Below are positions 50,796-60,256 of a stretch of 64,000 bases of DNA, one piece after another (within the stretch, counting starts at the first letter, position 1; each line of letters opens with the position of its first letter). The stretch covers positions 1 to 64,000 of the forward strand of contig DXGR01000080.1 in assembly GCA_019113825.1 (NCBI GenBank). The letters are read 5' to 3'. The translations under genes and the position numbers were made by a program. The DNA comes from Candidatus Stackebrandtia excrementipullorum (lineage in GTDB: Bacteria; Actinomycetota; Actinomycetes; Mycobacteriales; Micromonosporaceae). The notes under the pieces were generated by a model. It did no database searches. It was not told the DNA's origin and saw only the letters and a program-made list of their open reading frames with translations.

Positions 50796-53492
50796 TTAGT
50801 GAGCTGCGGCATCCCAATCACGCCCAAACCCGACCGATACATCCAACGGGACGGCAAGCTTGGCAGCCGCCGACATCCGGTCTCGCACAAGGATCTCCAC
50901 TGCTTCCTCCTCCCCGGCGGCAACCTCGAGCACGAGTTCGTCGTGCACCTGCAGCAACAGGCGAGAGCGGTGACCGGCCTCCTGCAACGCCTCCTCAACC
51001 CGCAACATCGCGATTTTTACGATGTCGGCCGCGCTGCCCTGTATCGGCGCGTTCAACGCCGCACGTTCGGCCATCTCACGCCGCTGACGATTGTCGCTGG
51101 ACAGATCGGGCAGATAGCGGCGTCGCCCGAACATCGTCTCGGTGTAGCCGCGACGGCGCGCCTCGTCGACCACGGAGCGCAGATAGTCGCGCACGCCACC
51201 GAACCTGTCGAAGTATTCGGTCATCAAGCCGCGGGCCTCCTCCGGCGTGATGCCCAACTGTTGGGACAGGCCATATGCGGACAGTCCGTACGCCAACCCA
51301 TACGACATTGCCTTGATTCGTCGTCGCTGTTCGGCATCCACGGCTGCCGCCTCGACGCCGAACACCCTGGACGCCACAGTGGTGTGAAGGTCCTCACCGG
51401 AATTGAAGGCGCCGATCAGGCCGTCGTCGGCAGACAGGTGCGCCATGATCCGCATTTCGATCTGGCTGTAGTCACACGTCATGAGCGACGCGTGGTCTCC
51501 GGAGACGACGAACCCCTTACGGATACGACGCCCCGCTTCGGTGCGTACCGGAATGTTCTGGAGGTTGGGATCCGAGGACGACAGTCGCCCTGTGGCGGCA
51601 ACCGTTTGATGAAACGTGGTGTGAATGCGGCCGTCATCGGCAACGGCGGCCAACAGTCCGTCGACGGTCTGTTTGAGTTTTTCCACATCTCGGTGACGGA
51701 GAATCGCTTCCAGGACCGGGTGTTGCGTCTTGGCGTACAGGCTCGCCAACGCCTCTGCGTCGGTGGTGTATCCGGTTTTGGTCCGCTTCGTCTTCGGCAT
51801 TTCCAACTGATCGAACAGGATCTCCTGCAGCTGTTTGGGTGACCGCAGATTGAACTGCCTGTCGACCGCGGTGTGGGCCGCTTCCACGGCCTCTGCGGCT
51901 TGACGCGCAAACGAATCCGCCAGATCACGTAGGTGCTCGACATCGGCACCGATCCCCTTTATCTCCATGTCGGCGAGAACCGTCAGCACGGGGAGCTCCA
52001 TGTCGCTCAAGAGGTCCGCGACGCCGTGGGAGTGCAGCTGGTCGATCAACGCGGTCGCCAGGTCGCGCACGGCCGTTGCGCGTCGCGCCAAACGCGCCGC
52101 CGCGCGCGGCCCGTCGTCCTCCAGACCGGCCAACGTGGGCTGAACGTCGTCGGTTTCCGCCGATTCCAACCGCCGTCCGAGGTACCTCTCCGTCAGAAGC
52201 TCCAAACCATACGAACGCATATCGGGACGGATGAGATAGGCGGCCAACGCCGTGTCACACACCAACCCCGCCAAGCGCCATCCCATGTTCGGTGCCGCCC
52301 ACAGGAGACGTTTGGCCTCGTGGGTAACCTTGTGGACATCGGGGTCGGCCAACCAGGCCAACCAAGCCCGTTCGTCTTCCGGATCGAATCGGGCGGGGTC
52401 GCACCATACCTCTTCGCCGGGCGCGGCCAGAGCGATCGCCTCCACGTTTCCGGTGCCGTGAGAAAATCGGCCCTCGACGACGAGCCCGACGGGCTCGGAA
52501 CGGTCCAACCCCGCCAGCCACGTCGAGAGCCCTCCCGGCTCCAGCATTGTCAACCGAGCCTCCACCGGGGGCGGCCCCACGGGTTCGATCGCTTCACCGA
52601 TTCGGCGATCGCCGAGTTGAGCACGGAGTCGGTCCTGAAGTGTCACGAACTCCAACGCCTCGAACAGCTCCGCCGTCGACGCGGCGTCCCATCCCTCCCA
52701 TCGCAGACCTCCGACCTCTGTGGGCAAGACCAGGTCGGTGACCAGCCGGTTGATCTGGGCGTTACGAAGTACATCGGACAGGTGGGCTCGAAGGTTTTCA
52801 CCGGCCTTGCCCTTGATTTTGTCCGCCGCAGCCACCACACCGTCCAGGCCCTCGTAGGCGGCAATCCACTTTGCCGCCGTCTTGGGTCCGACGCCGGGGA
52901 CACCCGGGAGGTTGTCACTCTTCTCCCCCACCAACGCGGCGAGATCACGGTAACGGCCGGGAGGCACACCATATTTCTCTTCGACCGCCGCCGGTGTCAT
53001 GCGTTTCAACTCGGAGACGCCCTTGACCGGGTACAAGACGGTCACGTCGTCGGTCACCAGTTGAAACGCGTCACGGTCGCCCGAACAGATCAAAGTTTCG
53101 AATCCGGCGTGGCCGGCCTGCGTCGCAAGCGTGGCCAGAATGTCGTCGGCCTCGTATCCCTCCAGTGTCAGCCAGTGGACACCCACCGCGTCCAACACCT
53201 GTTGAATCAGCGGTATCTGCGACTTGAACTCGTCGGGAGTGGCCTGTCGCCCATCCTTGTATTCGGGATACTGCTCAGTTCGGAAGGACTTGCGCGACAC
53301 GTCGAAGGCGACCGCGACGTGGGTCGGCACCTCGTCTCGAAGCACGTTGATCAGCATCGAGGTGAACCCGTACGCCGCGTTCGTCGTCTGTCCCGTCGTG
53401 GTGGAGAAGTTCTCCGCGGGCAATGCGAAGAAGGCTCTGTAGGCCATCGAGTGGCCGTCGATCAGCAGCAGACGGGGAGGATTCTGTGTCAC
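50796..53492 (-). CDS. polA: DNA polymerase I
   Basis: Pol I fills repair gaps and removes RNA primers. The 898-residue protein has the 5'-3' exonuclease N-terminus (LLIDGHSMAYRAFFALP..., GDRDAFQLV, GVPGVGPKTAAKWI), a degenerate 3'-5' exonuclease-like middle (VGLVVEGRFSHGTGNV lacks the DxE acids, so proofreading is probably absent, as in mycobacteria), and the polymerase domain (TGRLSSSDPNLQNIPVRTEAGRRIR, DYSQIEMRIMAHLS, RRRIKAMSYGLAYGLSAYGLSQQL, LLQVHDELVLEV). Confidence 0.97.
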   Translation of the reverse strand: MTQNPPRLLLIDGHSMAYRAFFALPAENFSTTTGQTTNAAYGFTSMLINVLRDEVPTHVAVAFDVSRKSFRTEQYPEYKDGRQATPDEFKSQIPLIQQVLDAVGVHWLTLEGYEADDILATLATQAGHAGFETLICSGDRDAFQLVTDDVTVLYPVKGVSELKRMTPAAVEEKYGVPPGRYRDLAALVGEKSDNLPGVPGVGPKTAAKWIAAYEGLDGVVAAADKIKGKAGENLRAHLSDVLRNAQINRLVTDLVLPTEVGGLRWEGWDAASTAELFEALEFVTLQDRLRAQLGDRRIGEAIEPVGPPPVEARLTMLEPGGLSTWLAGLDRSEPVGLVVEGRFSHGTGNVEAIALAAPGEEVWCDPARFDPEDERAWLAWLADPDVHKVTHEAKRLLWAAPNMGWRLAGLVCDTALAAYLIRPDMRSYGLELLTERYLGRRLESAETDDVQPTLAGLEDDGPRAAARLARRATAVRDLATALIDQLHSHGVADLLSDMELPVLTVLADMEIKGIGADVEHLRDLADSFARQAAEAVEAAHTAVDRQFNLRSPKQLQEILFDQLEMPKTKRTKTGYTTDAEALASLYAKTQHPVLEAILRHRDVEKLKQTVDGLLAAVADDGRIHTTFHQTVAATGRLSSSDPNLQNIPVRTEAGRRIRKGFVVSGDHASLMTCDYSQIEMRIMAHLSADDGLIGAFNSGEDLHTTVASRVFGVEAAAVDAEQRRRIKAMSYGLAYGLSAYGLSQQLGITPEEARGLMTEYFDRFGGVRDYLRSVVDEARRRGYTETMFGRRRYLPDLSSDNRQRREMAERAALNAPIQGSAADIVKIAMLRVEEALQEAGHRSRLLLQVHDELVLEVAAGEEEAVEILVRDRMSAAAKLAVPLDVSVGFGRDWDAAAH

Positions 53493-53629
53493 GGGATCAG
53501 ACTTTATCGGTCACGACCGACACCATCGATGGCGACGCCGACAGCATCATCACAACTACATAACTCTATGCGTAAATCAGGGTGGCGCGGTGGTCTCAGG
53601 ACACCGACTCGTATTAGGTTGTCATCCAC

Positions 53630-53642
53630 GTCACAATGTGAC
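53630..53642. promoter_or_regulatory. Palindrome upstream of livK
   Basis: GTCACAATGTGAC is a perfect 6-1-6 palindrome about 60 bp before the livK ATG, followed at once by a second dyad (CGCGCG-TTGATCTT-CGCGCG). It may be an operator for the binding-protein gene; the regulator is unknown. Confidence 0.35.
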
Positions 53643-53701
53643 CGCGCGCGTTGATCTTCGCGCGTTTTGCCTGACTAACGCGACCTCAAGGAGACCACTC
53701 A

Positions 53702-54952
53702 ATGACTCGCTCACGCTTCGCCTGGCGCGGCATCGCAGTCGCCGCCGCAGCGTCGCTCGCGTTGACCGCCTGCGGTGGCAGCAACGGGGACAACGGCAAC
53801 GGCGACGAGGTACCCGAAGGCGACGGTGTCCTACGAATCGGCACCATCCTGCCCCAGACCGGAACCCTTGCCTTCCTTGGTCCTCCCGAATTCGCCGGCG
53901 TCGATCTCGCCGCTCAGGAAATCAACGAAGCCGGCGGTGTCCTTGGTAATGATGTGGTGATCAGCCACAAGGACTCCGGTGACACCTCCACCGACGTCGC
54001 CAACCAGTCGGCGGACGCGCACATCAGTGAGGGTGCCGACGTCATCATCGGTGCAGCCTCCTCGGCGGTGTCGTTCAACATCATGGCCAAGCTCAACTCC
54101 AACGAGATCATCCAGATTTCTCCGGCGAACACCTCGCCCGCTTTCACCACAGACCCGGATGCGGCGTACTACTACCGCACCGCTCCCTCGGACGTGATTC
54201 AAGGCCGCGTGCTCGCCGACGAGATCATCGCCGACGGCCACTCCAGTGTCGCCATTCTTGCGTTGCAGGACTCCTACGGCACGGGCCTTGCCGACGAGGT
54301 TGAGAAAAACATCGAAGGCGCCGGCGGCGAGGTCGTCATGAAGCAGATCTACGACCCGCAGGCAGCCGAGTTCAGTGCCGAGGTCGGTGAAGTCGGCGCC
54401 TCCGACGCGGATGCGCTCGTGCTCATCACCTTTGAAGAACTGACCAACCTGGGACCTCAGTTGTCCGAGGCCGGTTATGGGCCGTCCGAACTGGGCTGGT
54501 ACCTCGTGGACGGCAACCTGTCCAACTACGGCGACAGTCTTCCGGAGGGCATGCTGGAAGAAGCCAAGGGAACCAAACCCGCCGTCGACACCGGCGACGA
54601 CTTCCAGGAACGCCTGCTCAAGATCAACCCGGAACTGGGCGACTTCACCTACGCGGCCGAGTCCTACGACGCCGCGATCATCGCCGCCCTGGCCGCCGAG
54701 GCTGCCGGTAGCGATCACCCCAACGCCATCAAGACCGAGATGGTCAATGTGACGAGGGACGGCGAGAAGTGCACGACCTTTGCCGACTGCAAGGCTCTCC
54801 TTGAGGACGGTGCCGACATCGACTACGACGGTGTCTCCGGCCCGATCGAATGGACCGAGGACGGCGACATCTCCGTGGGCAGCATCGGTGTCTACGAATA
54901 CGGCGCCGACAACAACTACGAAGTCCTGGGTTACCGGGAAGGTTCGCTGTAA
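53702..54952 (+). CDS. livK: Branched-chain amino acid ABC transporter substrate-binding lipoprotein
   Basis: The 416-residue protein has a lipoprotein signal (MTRSRFAWRGIAVAAAASLALTACGG, lipobox LTAC) and the LivJ/LivK periplasmic-binding fold: IGTILPQTGTLAFLGPPEFAGVDLAAQEINEAGGVLGNDVV, VIIGAASSAVSFNI, ISPANTSPAF, then the hinge and a second lobe. AAGGAGA precedes the ATG. It should be tethered to the outer face of the membrane and deliver ligand to LivHM. It faces the other transporter genes, which run on the opposite strand. Confidence 0.93.
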   Translation: MTRSRFAWRGIAVAAAASLALTACGGSNGDNGNGDEVPEGDGVLRIGTILPQTGTLAFLGPPEFAGVDLAAQEINEAGGVLGNDVVISHKDSGDTSTDVANQSADAHISEGADVIIGAASSAVSFNIMAKLNSNEIIQISPANTSPAFTTDPDAAYYYRTAPSDVIQGRVLADEIIADGHSSVAILALQDSYGTGLADEVEKNIEGAGGEVVMKQIYDPQAAEFSAEVGEVGASDADALVLITFEELTNLGPQLSEAGYGPSELGWYLVDGNLSNYGDSLPEGMLEEAKGTKPAVDTGDDFQERLLKINPELGDFTYAAESYDAAIIAALAAEAAGSDHPNAIKTEMVNVTRDGEKCTTFADCKALLEDGADIDYDGVSGPIEWTEDGDISVGSIGVYEYGADNNYEVLGYREGSL

Positions 54953-54979
54953 CCCACGGGCCGATAAACCGTAAACACC

Positions 54980-55014
54980 GTGGCCCGACCGGCCCCCCTC
55001 GCCGGTCGGGCCAC
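54980..55014 (+). terminator. livK terminator
   Basis: GTGGCCCGACCGGC and GCCGGTCGGGCCAC pair fully around 7 nt, followed by ATTTGTGT. Lies 27 bp after the livK stop. Confidence 0.75.
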
Positions 55015-55046
55015 ATTTGTGTCCTCAGCGCTTCTCCGGCAACGAC

Positions 55047-55085
55047 AAACGCCTTGTACGGGAAGGTGTCCCGTACAAGGCGTTT
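55047..55085 (-). terminator. livF terminator
   Basis: AAACGCCTTGTACGGG and CCCGTACAAGGCGTTT form a perfect 16-bp stem with a 7-nt loop, 9 bp beyond the livF stop on the minus strand. Confidence 0.75.
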
Positions 55086-55094
55086 GAAACGGAC

Positions 55095-55940
55095 TTACCT
55101 GGCCTTGGCCAACGTTCCCAGGTAGAGCTCGATCACCTTCGGGTCGTTGACGAGGTCGGCCCCCGAGGCCGTGTAGGCGTTACGTCCCTGGTCCAGGACA
55201 TAACCGCGATCACAGATCTGCAGGCAACGGCGTGCGTTCTGCTCCACCATCACCACGGTCACTCCGGCGCTGTTGATTTGCTTCGTCTGGTAGAAGACCT
55301 CGTCCTGCATCATCGGGGACAACCCGGCCGACGGTTCGTCCAACAGCAGTACCGACGGATTCATCATCAGGGCGCGGGCCATAGCCACCATCTGGCGTTC
55401 ACCACCCGACAGAGAGCCCGCCCGTTGCTTGCGCTGCTTGGCCAACACGGGAAACAGGTCGGTTACGAATCCGAACCGTTCGGCGAACTTCTTGGGTTTC
55501 AGGTAGGTGCCCATCTCGAGGTTTTCCTCGATGGTCAGTTGCCCGAACACGTTGTTGGTCTGTGGGACGTACCCGACACCACGCGGAACCAGTGAATGGG
55601 CCTTGAGGTTCGTGATCTGTTCACCACGCAACCTGATCGCACCCTGACGAACACGGACCATACCGAACATCGACTTCAACAACGTCGACTTCCCGGCGCC
55701 GTTGGGACCGATGATCCCGATGAGCTCGCCTTCTTTCGCGTACAGGTCCGCGCCGTGCAGGATATCGACCTCCGGCGAGTAGCCTGCGTAGATCTCATCG
55801 ACGACCACGAGCGCGTCCTTGGACTGTTCCACGTGTTCGGAACGGTCGATCTGTTGGATGCCGGCGGTGTCGTCCTCCAGCTCGGCCTGCGTCAGCTCTT
55901 CCCCGGTGTCGTCAACCGGCGTCGACTTGTCATCGGTCAC
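55095..55940 (-). CDS. livF: Branched-chain amino acid ABC transporter ATP-binding protein LivF
   Basis: LivF drives transport together with LivG. It shows Walker A GIIGPNGAGKSTLLKSMFG, the LivF marker GVGYVPQTNNVFGQLTIEENLEMG, the signature LSGGERQMVAMARALM and Walker B VLLLDEPSAGLSP. A 40-residue acidic N-terminal extension (TPVDDTGEELTQAELEDDTAG) precedes the ATPase. It overlaps livG by 4 nt. Last gene of livH-livM-livG-livF. Confidence 0.93.
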   Translation of the reverse strand: MTDDKSTPVDDTGEELTQAELEDDTAGIQQIDRSEHVEQSKDALVVVDEIYAGYSPEVDILHGADLYAKEGELIGIIGPNGAGKSTLLKSMFGMVRVRQGAIRLRGEQITNLKAHSLVPRGVGYVPQTNNVFGQLTIEENLEMGTYLKPKKFAERFGFVTDLFPVLAKQRKQRAGSLSGGERQMVAMARALMMNPSVLLLDEPSAGLSPMMQDEVFYQTKQINSAGVTVVMVEQNARRCLQICDRGYVLDQGRNAYTASGADLVNDPKVIELYLGTLAKAR

Positions 55941-56833
55941 GACTCATCACCCTCGTTCGGAACATCGGAGGTTTCAGCACCGTCGTGGTGCTGTCCCAAG
56001 TAGGCGTCGATCACTGCAGAGTCGGCCATGACCGCAGAGGGCGGTCCTTCGGCGATGACGGCTCCCTGACCCATCACCACGACCCAGTCGCTGATGTCGT
56101 GCACCATGTCCATGTCGTGTTCGACGAACAGGACCGTCATGCCTTCTTCACGCAGTTCCTTGACGTGGCCCAGCAACGACTGCGTCAACGCAGGGTTGAC
56201 GCCCGCCATCGGCTCGTCCAGCATCACCATCGACGGATTCGCCATCAACGCTCGGGCCATTTCGAGTAGCTTTCGTTGACCACCCGAAAGGCTTCCGGCG
56301 AAATCGCGGTATTTGGTGTCGAGCTTGAAGCGTTCGAGCAGTTCCATGGCACGCTCACGGTTAGCGTTTTCCTGTGATGCCCAGGCAAAGGGCATGAGGC
56401 TCTGCCAGAAGCTTTCACCCGCTTGACCGCCGGCACCCAACAGCATGTTGTCCAACACGGTCATCCGGGACAGTGCCTTTGTCAGCTGGAACGTCCTGAT
56501 CATGCCGCTTCGCGCCACTTGGTGGGCGCGACGTCCGGCGAGGGACCGCCCTTCAAACGACCACATACCGGTATCGGGCTTGTCGAACCCGGTCAACAGG
56601 TTGAAGAGAGTGGTCTTCCCGGCTCCGTTGGGACCGATAAGGGCGGTAATCGCTCCACGCTGGATCTCCAAGTGGTCGACGTTGACAGCCTTCAAACCAC
56701 CAAACGACCGCGTTACCTTGTCGGCCACCAGGATCGAGTCCGCTTTCGCCGCACCGGGCACCGGGTCAACCGCCGCCAACGCCGCGGTCGCGCGCGCTTT
56801 CGCGGTCATGGTCGTCGTCTCGTCACCGGACAT
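55937..56833 (-). CDS. livG: Branched-chain amino acid ABC transporter ATP-binding protein LivG
   Basis: The 298-residue ATPase has Walker A ALIGPNGAGKTTLFNLLTG, the LivG marker GMIRTFQLTKALSRMTVLDNMLLGA, the signature LSGGQRKLLEMARALM and VMLDEPMAGVNP with an H-loop VEHDMDMV. A 30-residue N-terminal extension is present. ATG 56833 overlaps livM by 11 nt and has GGGAG ahead of it. Confidence 0.93.
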   Translation of the reverse strand: MSGDETTTMTAKARATAALAAVDPVPGAAKADSILVADKVTRSFGGLKAVNVDHLEIQRGAITALIGPNGAGKTTLFNLLTGFDKPDTGMWSFEGRSLAGRRAHQVARSGMIRTFQLTKALSRMTVLDNMLLGAGGQAGESFWQSLMPFAWASQENANRERAMELLERFKLDTKYRDFAGSLSGGQRKLLEMARALMANPSMVMLDEPMAGVNPALTQSLLGHVKELREEGMTVLFVEHDMDMVHDISDWVVVMGQGAVIAEGPPSAVMADSAVIDAYLGQHHDGAETSDVPNEGDES

Positions 56834-57827
56834 CCAGGCTCAACTCCCTCTTGTCCCCAAGGATTCCCTGTGGACGGTAAATCAACAACAAGACCATTCC
56901 CACGCCCATGAAGACGTACACCAGCGGACCGGATTTCGTTGTCGCGAGGAGCCATGTCGGCAATACCTCGAGCGCCGAAAGGCCGTTGAGCACACCGACC
57001 AGGAAGTTGTAGAGGAACCAGAAGATCATGGCGCCCAGGAGCGGGCCGAACAGGCGGGCGGCGCCGCCAAGGATCAACATCACATAGCAGTAGAACGTCA
57101 GTTCGGTTGAAAAGAGGTCCGGCTGCACGTTGTCTCGGCCAAGACCGAACACGAAACCACCGAGAGCACCGAAGAGGCCTCCCAGGACCAGCGCCTGCAT
57201 CTTGAAGCTGAATACGTTCTTGCCCAGGCTGCGCACGGCGTCCTCGTCCTCGCGGATACCTTTCAGGACGCGCCCCCAAGGGCTACGCATGACCATGAAC
57301 ATCAACAGGATGCACAGTACGACCAGACCCCACCCGACCGTCATGACCCACAGGTCCGATCTGGTGTATTGCACGATCCCCAGATCCAGTCTCCAACTGT
57401 GCGGGTAGGGGTTCATCGCCTCGAAATCGGTGGTGAAGGTGCCCACGGGACGGGTTCCGTCGGAACCACCCGTGTATTCGCTGAAGGTCGTCGAACGTGC
57501 CAGTCTTCGAATGATCTCGGCCGCCGCGATCGTCACAATGGCCAGATAATCGGCTCTGAGTCGCAGCGTCGGGATGCCCAGAAGCAGCGCCAGAAGTACC
57601 GCCCCGGCCAAGCCGATGACGATGCTCAACCAGAACGGCAGATTGAACGCCGCGACCGCAATCGCCATACCGTAGGCCGCGACCGCGGCGAAACCGGCCT
57701 GCCCAAAGTTCAGCAGGCCCGCATAACCAAAATGAACGTTCAAACCGATGGCGCAGATGGCGTATGCCAACATCGTCGGCCCGAAGGCCTGTTGCAGTGC
57801 GCTGGAAAGGATTTGCATAAATTCCAC
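56823..57827 (-). CDS. livM: Branched-chain amino acid ABC transporter permease LivM
   Basis: The 334-residue protein has about 9 membrane helices with the LivM blocks NVHFGYAGLLNFGQAGFAAVAAYGMAI, LLLGIPTLRLRADYLAIVTIAAAEIIR and SPWGRVLKGIREDEDAVRSLGKNVFSFKMQALVLGGLFGALGG (the cytoplasmic coupling helix region). The start is GTG 57827 with GGAG 7 nt upstream. It lies 15 bp after livH. Confidence 0.92.
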   Translation of the reverse strand: MEFMQILSSALQQAFGPTMLAYAICAIGLNVHFGYAGLLNFGQAGFAAVAAYGMAIAVAAFNLPFWLSIVIGLAGAVLLALLLGIPTLRLRADYLAIVTIAAAEIIRRLARSTTFSEYTGGSDGTRPVGTFTTDFEAMNPYPHSWRLDLGIVQYTRSDLWVMTVGWGLVVLCILLMFMVMRSPWGRVLKGIREDEDAVRSLGKNVFSFKMQALVLGGLFGALGGFVFGLGRDNVQPDLFSTELTFYCYVMLILGGAARLFGPLLGAMIFWFLYNFLVGVLNGLSALEVLPTWLLATTKSGPLVYVFMGVGMVLLLIYRPQGILGDKRELSLDVR

Positions 57828-57842
57828 GGCGATACTCCACCC

Positions 57843-59213
57843 TTACCCGATCCGCTCTCGGCGGCCCAGGATGCCCTGTGGCCGTATCAGCAACACCACG
57901 ATCAAGACGGCGAGACCGCCGACGTATTTAAGCTGCGGTTCGATCCACATCGTCGACACCTGTGTGAAGACGCCGATGAGTAGCGCGCCGAGGATGGCCC
58001 CGAACGCCGTACCCAAACCACCGAGAATGACGGCCGCGAAAATCAACAACAGCAGCTGCATACCCATGTCGAATTTCACGCCGCGGTCGAGGGTCAAGGC
58101 CGCGCCCGCCAAGGCCGCCAGCGCACCGCCGGCCGTCCACACCCAACGGATGACACGGTCGACGTCGATGCCCGACGCTCCTGCGAGCGAGGGGTTGTCG
58201 GCAACGGCTCTGATCGCCTTGCCGATTCTCGTGTACATCAGAACGAGTCCCACAATGATGACCGCCGCGATCGCGACCGCATCGATGATCAATTTCTTTG
58301 GCGTGGCCTGGAACAGCACGAAGTCGATCGATGTTTGGCTGACGTATTCGTTGAAGCGCTCCGTGTTGGGGCCCATCGTGTAGTTGGTCATGTAACGCAG
58401 GATCAACGCGAAACCGATGGAAATGATCATCATGGTGACCAGGCCCGTACCACGTCTGCGCAGCTGTCCCCAGAAGAACCTGTCCTGAAGCCACCCGAAC
58501 AGTCCGCCCAGGATTACCGCCGCCGGCATGGCCCACACAACCGGGACGCCGAAGCTGACGTTGACGATGTACGCCATCGCTCCGCCAAACGTGACCAGCT
58601 CACCGTGGGCGAAGTTCGTGAGCCCCATCGTCCCGTAGACAAGAGACAGCCCGACTGCGGCGAGACCGATGATCAGACCGAAGTGAAGGCCGTTGTAGAT
58701 GACGTTGCCCCATCGGGCGAACCCGCTGCCGCCCCCACAGATCTCCTCGCCGGTTTCCTCGTCGACGATGCACTTCTCTTCCTCGGGGCTTTGAGACCCC
58801 TCGGTGTCTCCGGAAGAGTTGTCGGGCTCGTTCAGACTGCTACCCAACGGGAACAGAGCGTTTCGGACCGCTCCCGCGTCGACACGCAGCAGGTCGGTGG
58901 AGTTTCGACCGGTCCTGACGACAAGGTCGTCTGGGAGGGTCGACTCGTCGAGTTCGACGCGGTATTCGCCCGGCTCCGGCACCAAAATCTCCCAGGTGCC
59001 GTCATCGGCCGATTCGGCGGTACCAACCTCGGAGTCGTTGGCGTCGTAGACGGTAAGAGTCACTCCGGCTACCGGTTCGTCATCGGCGTCCTTGTTCTCC
59101 AGCACACCTTTGAAGCCCTGCTCGTCTTGAGCCCAACCGGCTGAGGCCCCCAACCCGAGTAGCACGAACAGTGCACCCACCAGGGCGCACAGCGATATCC
59201 CGATTCTTCGCAA
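57843..59213 (-). CDS. livH: Branched-chain amino acid ABC transporter permease LivH with a secreted N-terminal domain
   Basis: The C-terminal part (about residue 165 to 456) is a normal LivH permease: LIIGLAAVGLSLVYGTMGLTNFAHGELVTFGGAMAYIV, LVTMMIISIGFALILRYM, MYTRIGKAIRAVADNPSLAGASGIDVDRVIRWVW, LGGLGTAFGAILGALLIGV. Ahead of it are a signal peptide (ALVGALFVLLGLGASAGWA), a domain of about 95 residues (GFKGVLENKDADDEPVAGVTLTVYDANDSEVGTAESADDGTWEILVPEPGEYRVEL) of the prealbumin/carboxypeptidase-regulatory type, and an acidic linker with CIVDEETGEEIC. Ordinary LivH is about 300 residues, so this is a domain gain. First gene of the liv operon. Confidence 0.9.
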   Translation of the reverse strand: MRRIGISLCALVGALFVLLGLGASAGWAQDEQGFKGVLENKDADDEPVAGVTLTVYDANDSEVGTAESADDGTWEILVPEPGEYRVELDESTLPDDLVVRTGRNSTDLLRVDAGAVRNALFPLGSSLNEPDNSSGDTEGSQSPEEEKCIVDEETGEEICGGGSGFARWGNVIYNGLHFGLIIGLAAVGLSLVYGTMGLTNFAHGELVTFGGAMAYIVNVSFGVPVVWAMPAAVILGGLFGWLQDRFFWGQLRRRGTGLVTMMIISIGFALILRYMTNYTMGPNTERFNEYVSQTSIDFVLFQATPKKLIIDAVAIAAVIIVGLVLMYTRIGKAIRAVADNPSLAGASGIDVDRVIRWVWTAGGALAALAGAALTLDRGVKFDMGMQLLLLIFAAVILGGLGTAFGAILGALLIGVFTQVSTMWIEPQLKYVGGLAVLIVVLLIRPQGILGRRERIG

Positions 59214-59367
59214 CGGGGCTCCTTATGAGCAGCGGCGGATAGATCCTGCAATCAAACGTGTCGGGGATCATACCGAGGCGTGCCGGTCGGAAGTAGCACC
59301 GATGCGAAGCTGTTATCAAGTCGCGGCGACATGGCGATCGGATCATTCGCCGTGTGCGCCCACGAGG

Positions 59368-59994
59368 TCAATCCGACGACGCGTCATCCGTTGTGACACC
59401 GTCGGGTTCGGACTCGTCGATGATTCGCTCGGCGACCGCCCGCATGGACAGCCTGTGGTCCATGGCCGCTCGCTGGATCCAACGAAACGCGTCGGGTTCC
59501 GACATTCCATACCGCGTCATCAAGAGGCCTTTGGCGCGGTCGACGAGTTTGCGGATCTCCAACCGTTCCGACAGGTTGTCGACCTCACGTTCCAAAGCGA
59601 CGAGTTCGGCGAAGCGTGCCAGCGACAGTTCGATCGCGGGCACCAGATCGCTTTTCTGGAACGGCTTCACCAAGTACGCCATGGCACCGGCACTTTGCGC
59701 CCGCGCGATCAGGTCACGCTGACTGAACGCCGTCAGTATCACCACGGGGGCGATCCTCGCCGACACGATTTTCTCCGCCGCCTGAAGCCCGTCCATGATC
59801 GGCATTTGAATGTCGCAGATCACCAGGTCCGGGCGGGTCTCCTGCGCAAGTTTCACCGCAGCCTCACCGTCGGCGGCCTCCGCGACGACCTCATAACCTT
59901 CCTCGGTCAACATCTCTGCCAAGTCCAGGCGGATCAGGCCTTCGTCCTCGGCGATCAGGACCCTCCGGCGCGCGGTTTCGGCGTTACCCGTCAT
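59368..59994 (-). CDS. pdtaR: ANTAR-domain response regulator, PdtaR-like
   Basis: Residues 10-130 form a receiver: VLIAEDEGLIRLDLAEMLTEEGYEVVAEAADG, phospho-acceptor in VICDIQMPIMDG, LTAFSQ, YLVKPFQ. The C-terminal ANTAR domain (LVALEREVDNLSERLEIRKLVDRAKGLLMTRYGMSEPDAFRWIQRAAMDHRLSMRAVAERII) binds tandem-hexaloop RNA and works by antitermination. The family includes Rv1626 and SCO2013-type regulators, here as there beside polA and pyruvate kinase. No histidine kinase is adjacent. The track ORF adds 49 codons; ATG 59994 is the start. Confidence 0.93.
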   Translation of the reverse strand: MTGNAETARRRVLIAEDEGLIRLDLAEMLTEEGYEVVAEAADGEAAVKLAQETRPDLVICDIQMPIMDGLQAAEKIVSARIAPVVILTAFSQRDLIARAQSAGAMAYLVKPFQKSDLVPAIELSLARFAELVALEREVDNLSERLEIRKLVDRAKGLLMTRYGMSEPDAFRWIQRAAMDHRLSMRAVAERIIDESEPDGVTTDDASSD

Positions 59995-60256
59995 GCCCGT
60001 GGCACACCCTTCCGTTGCTCCATCGACGTGCCGGCACGGTGCCGTATACGCGGATAAAAGCGTAACCGGTCGAGGCGTGGATCGGCCTCGTGGACCGGGT
60101 AAGTCAGCGCGGCGGCGGCACCGCCGGTGAGAACGGGGCACAGGTTGATACGCCGTGGGGCGGCCACCGCGAGAGCTGAAAACGGTCCGGGTACTATATT
60201 CACCGCGGCCTTCAATCGTCGATCAACCCGTTGTTCGACGTCGAAGTCTGTTTCAT

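Noticed and set aside
53630-53642. CRP-type binding site
   Set aside because: The order TCACA-TGTGA is the reverse of the CRP consensus TGTGA-N6-TCACA and the spacer is 1 nt, so I list only a generic palindrome.
51933-53654. 573-codon plus-strand ORF
   Set aside because: Antisense shadow of polA.
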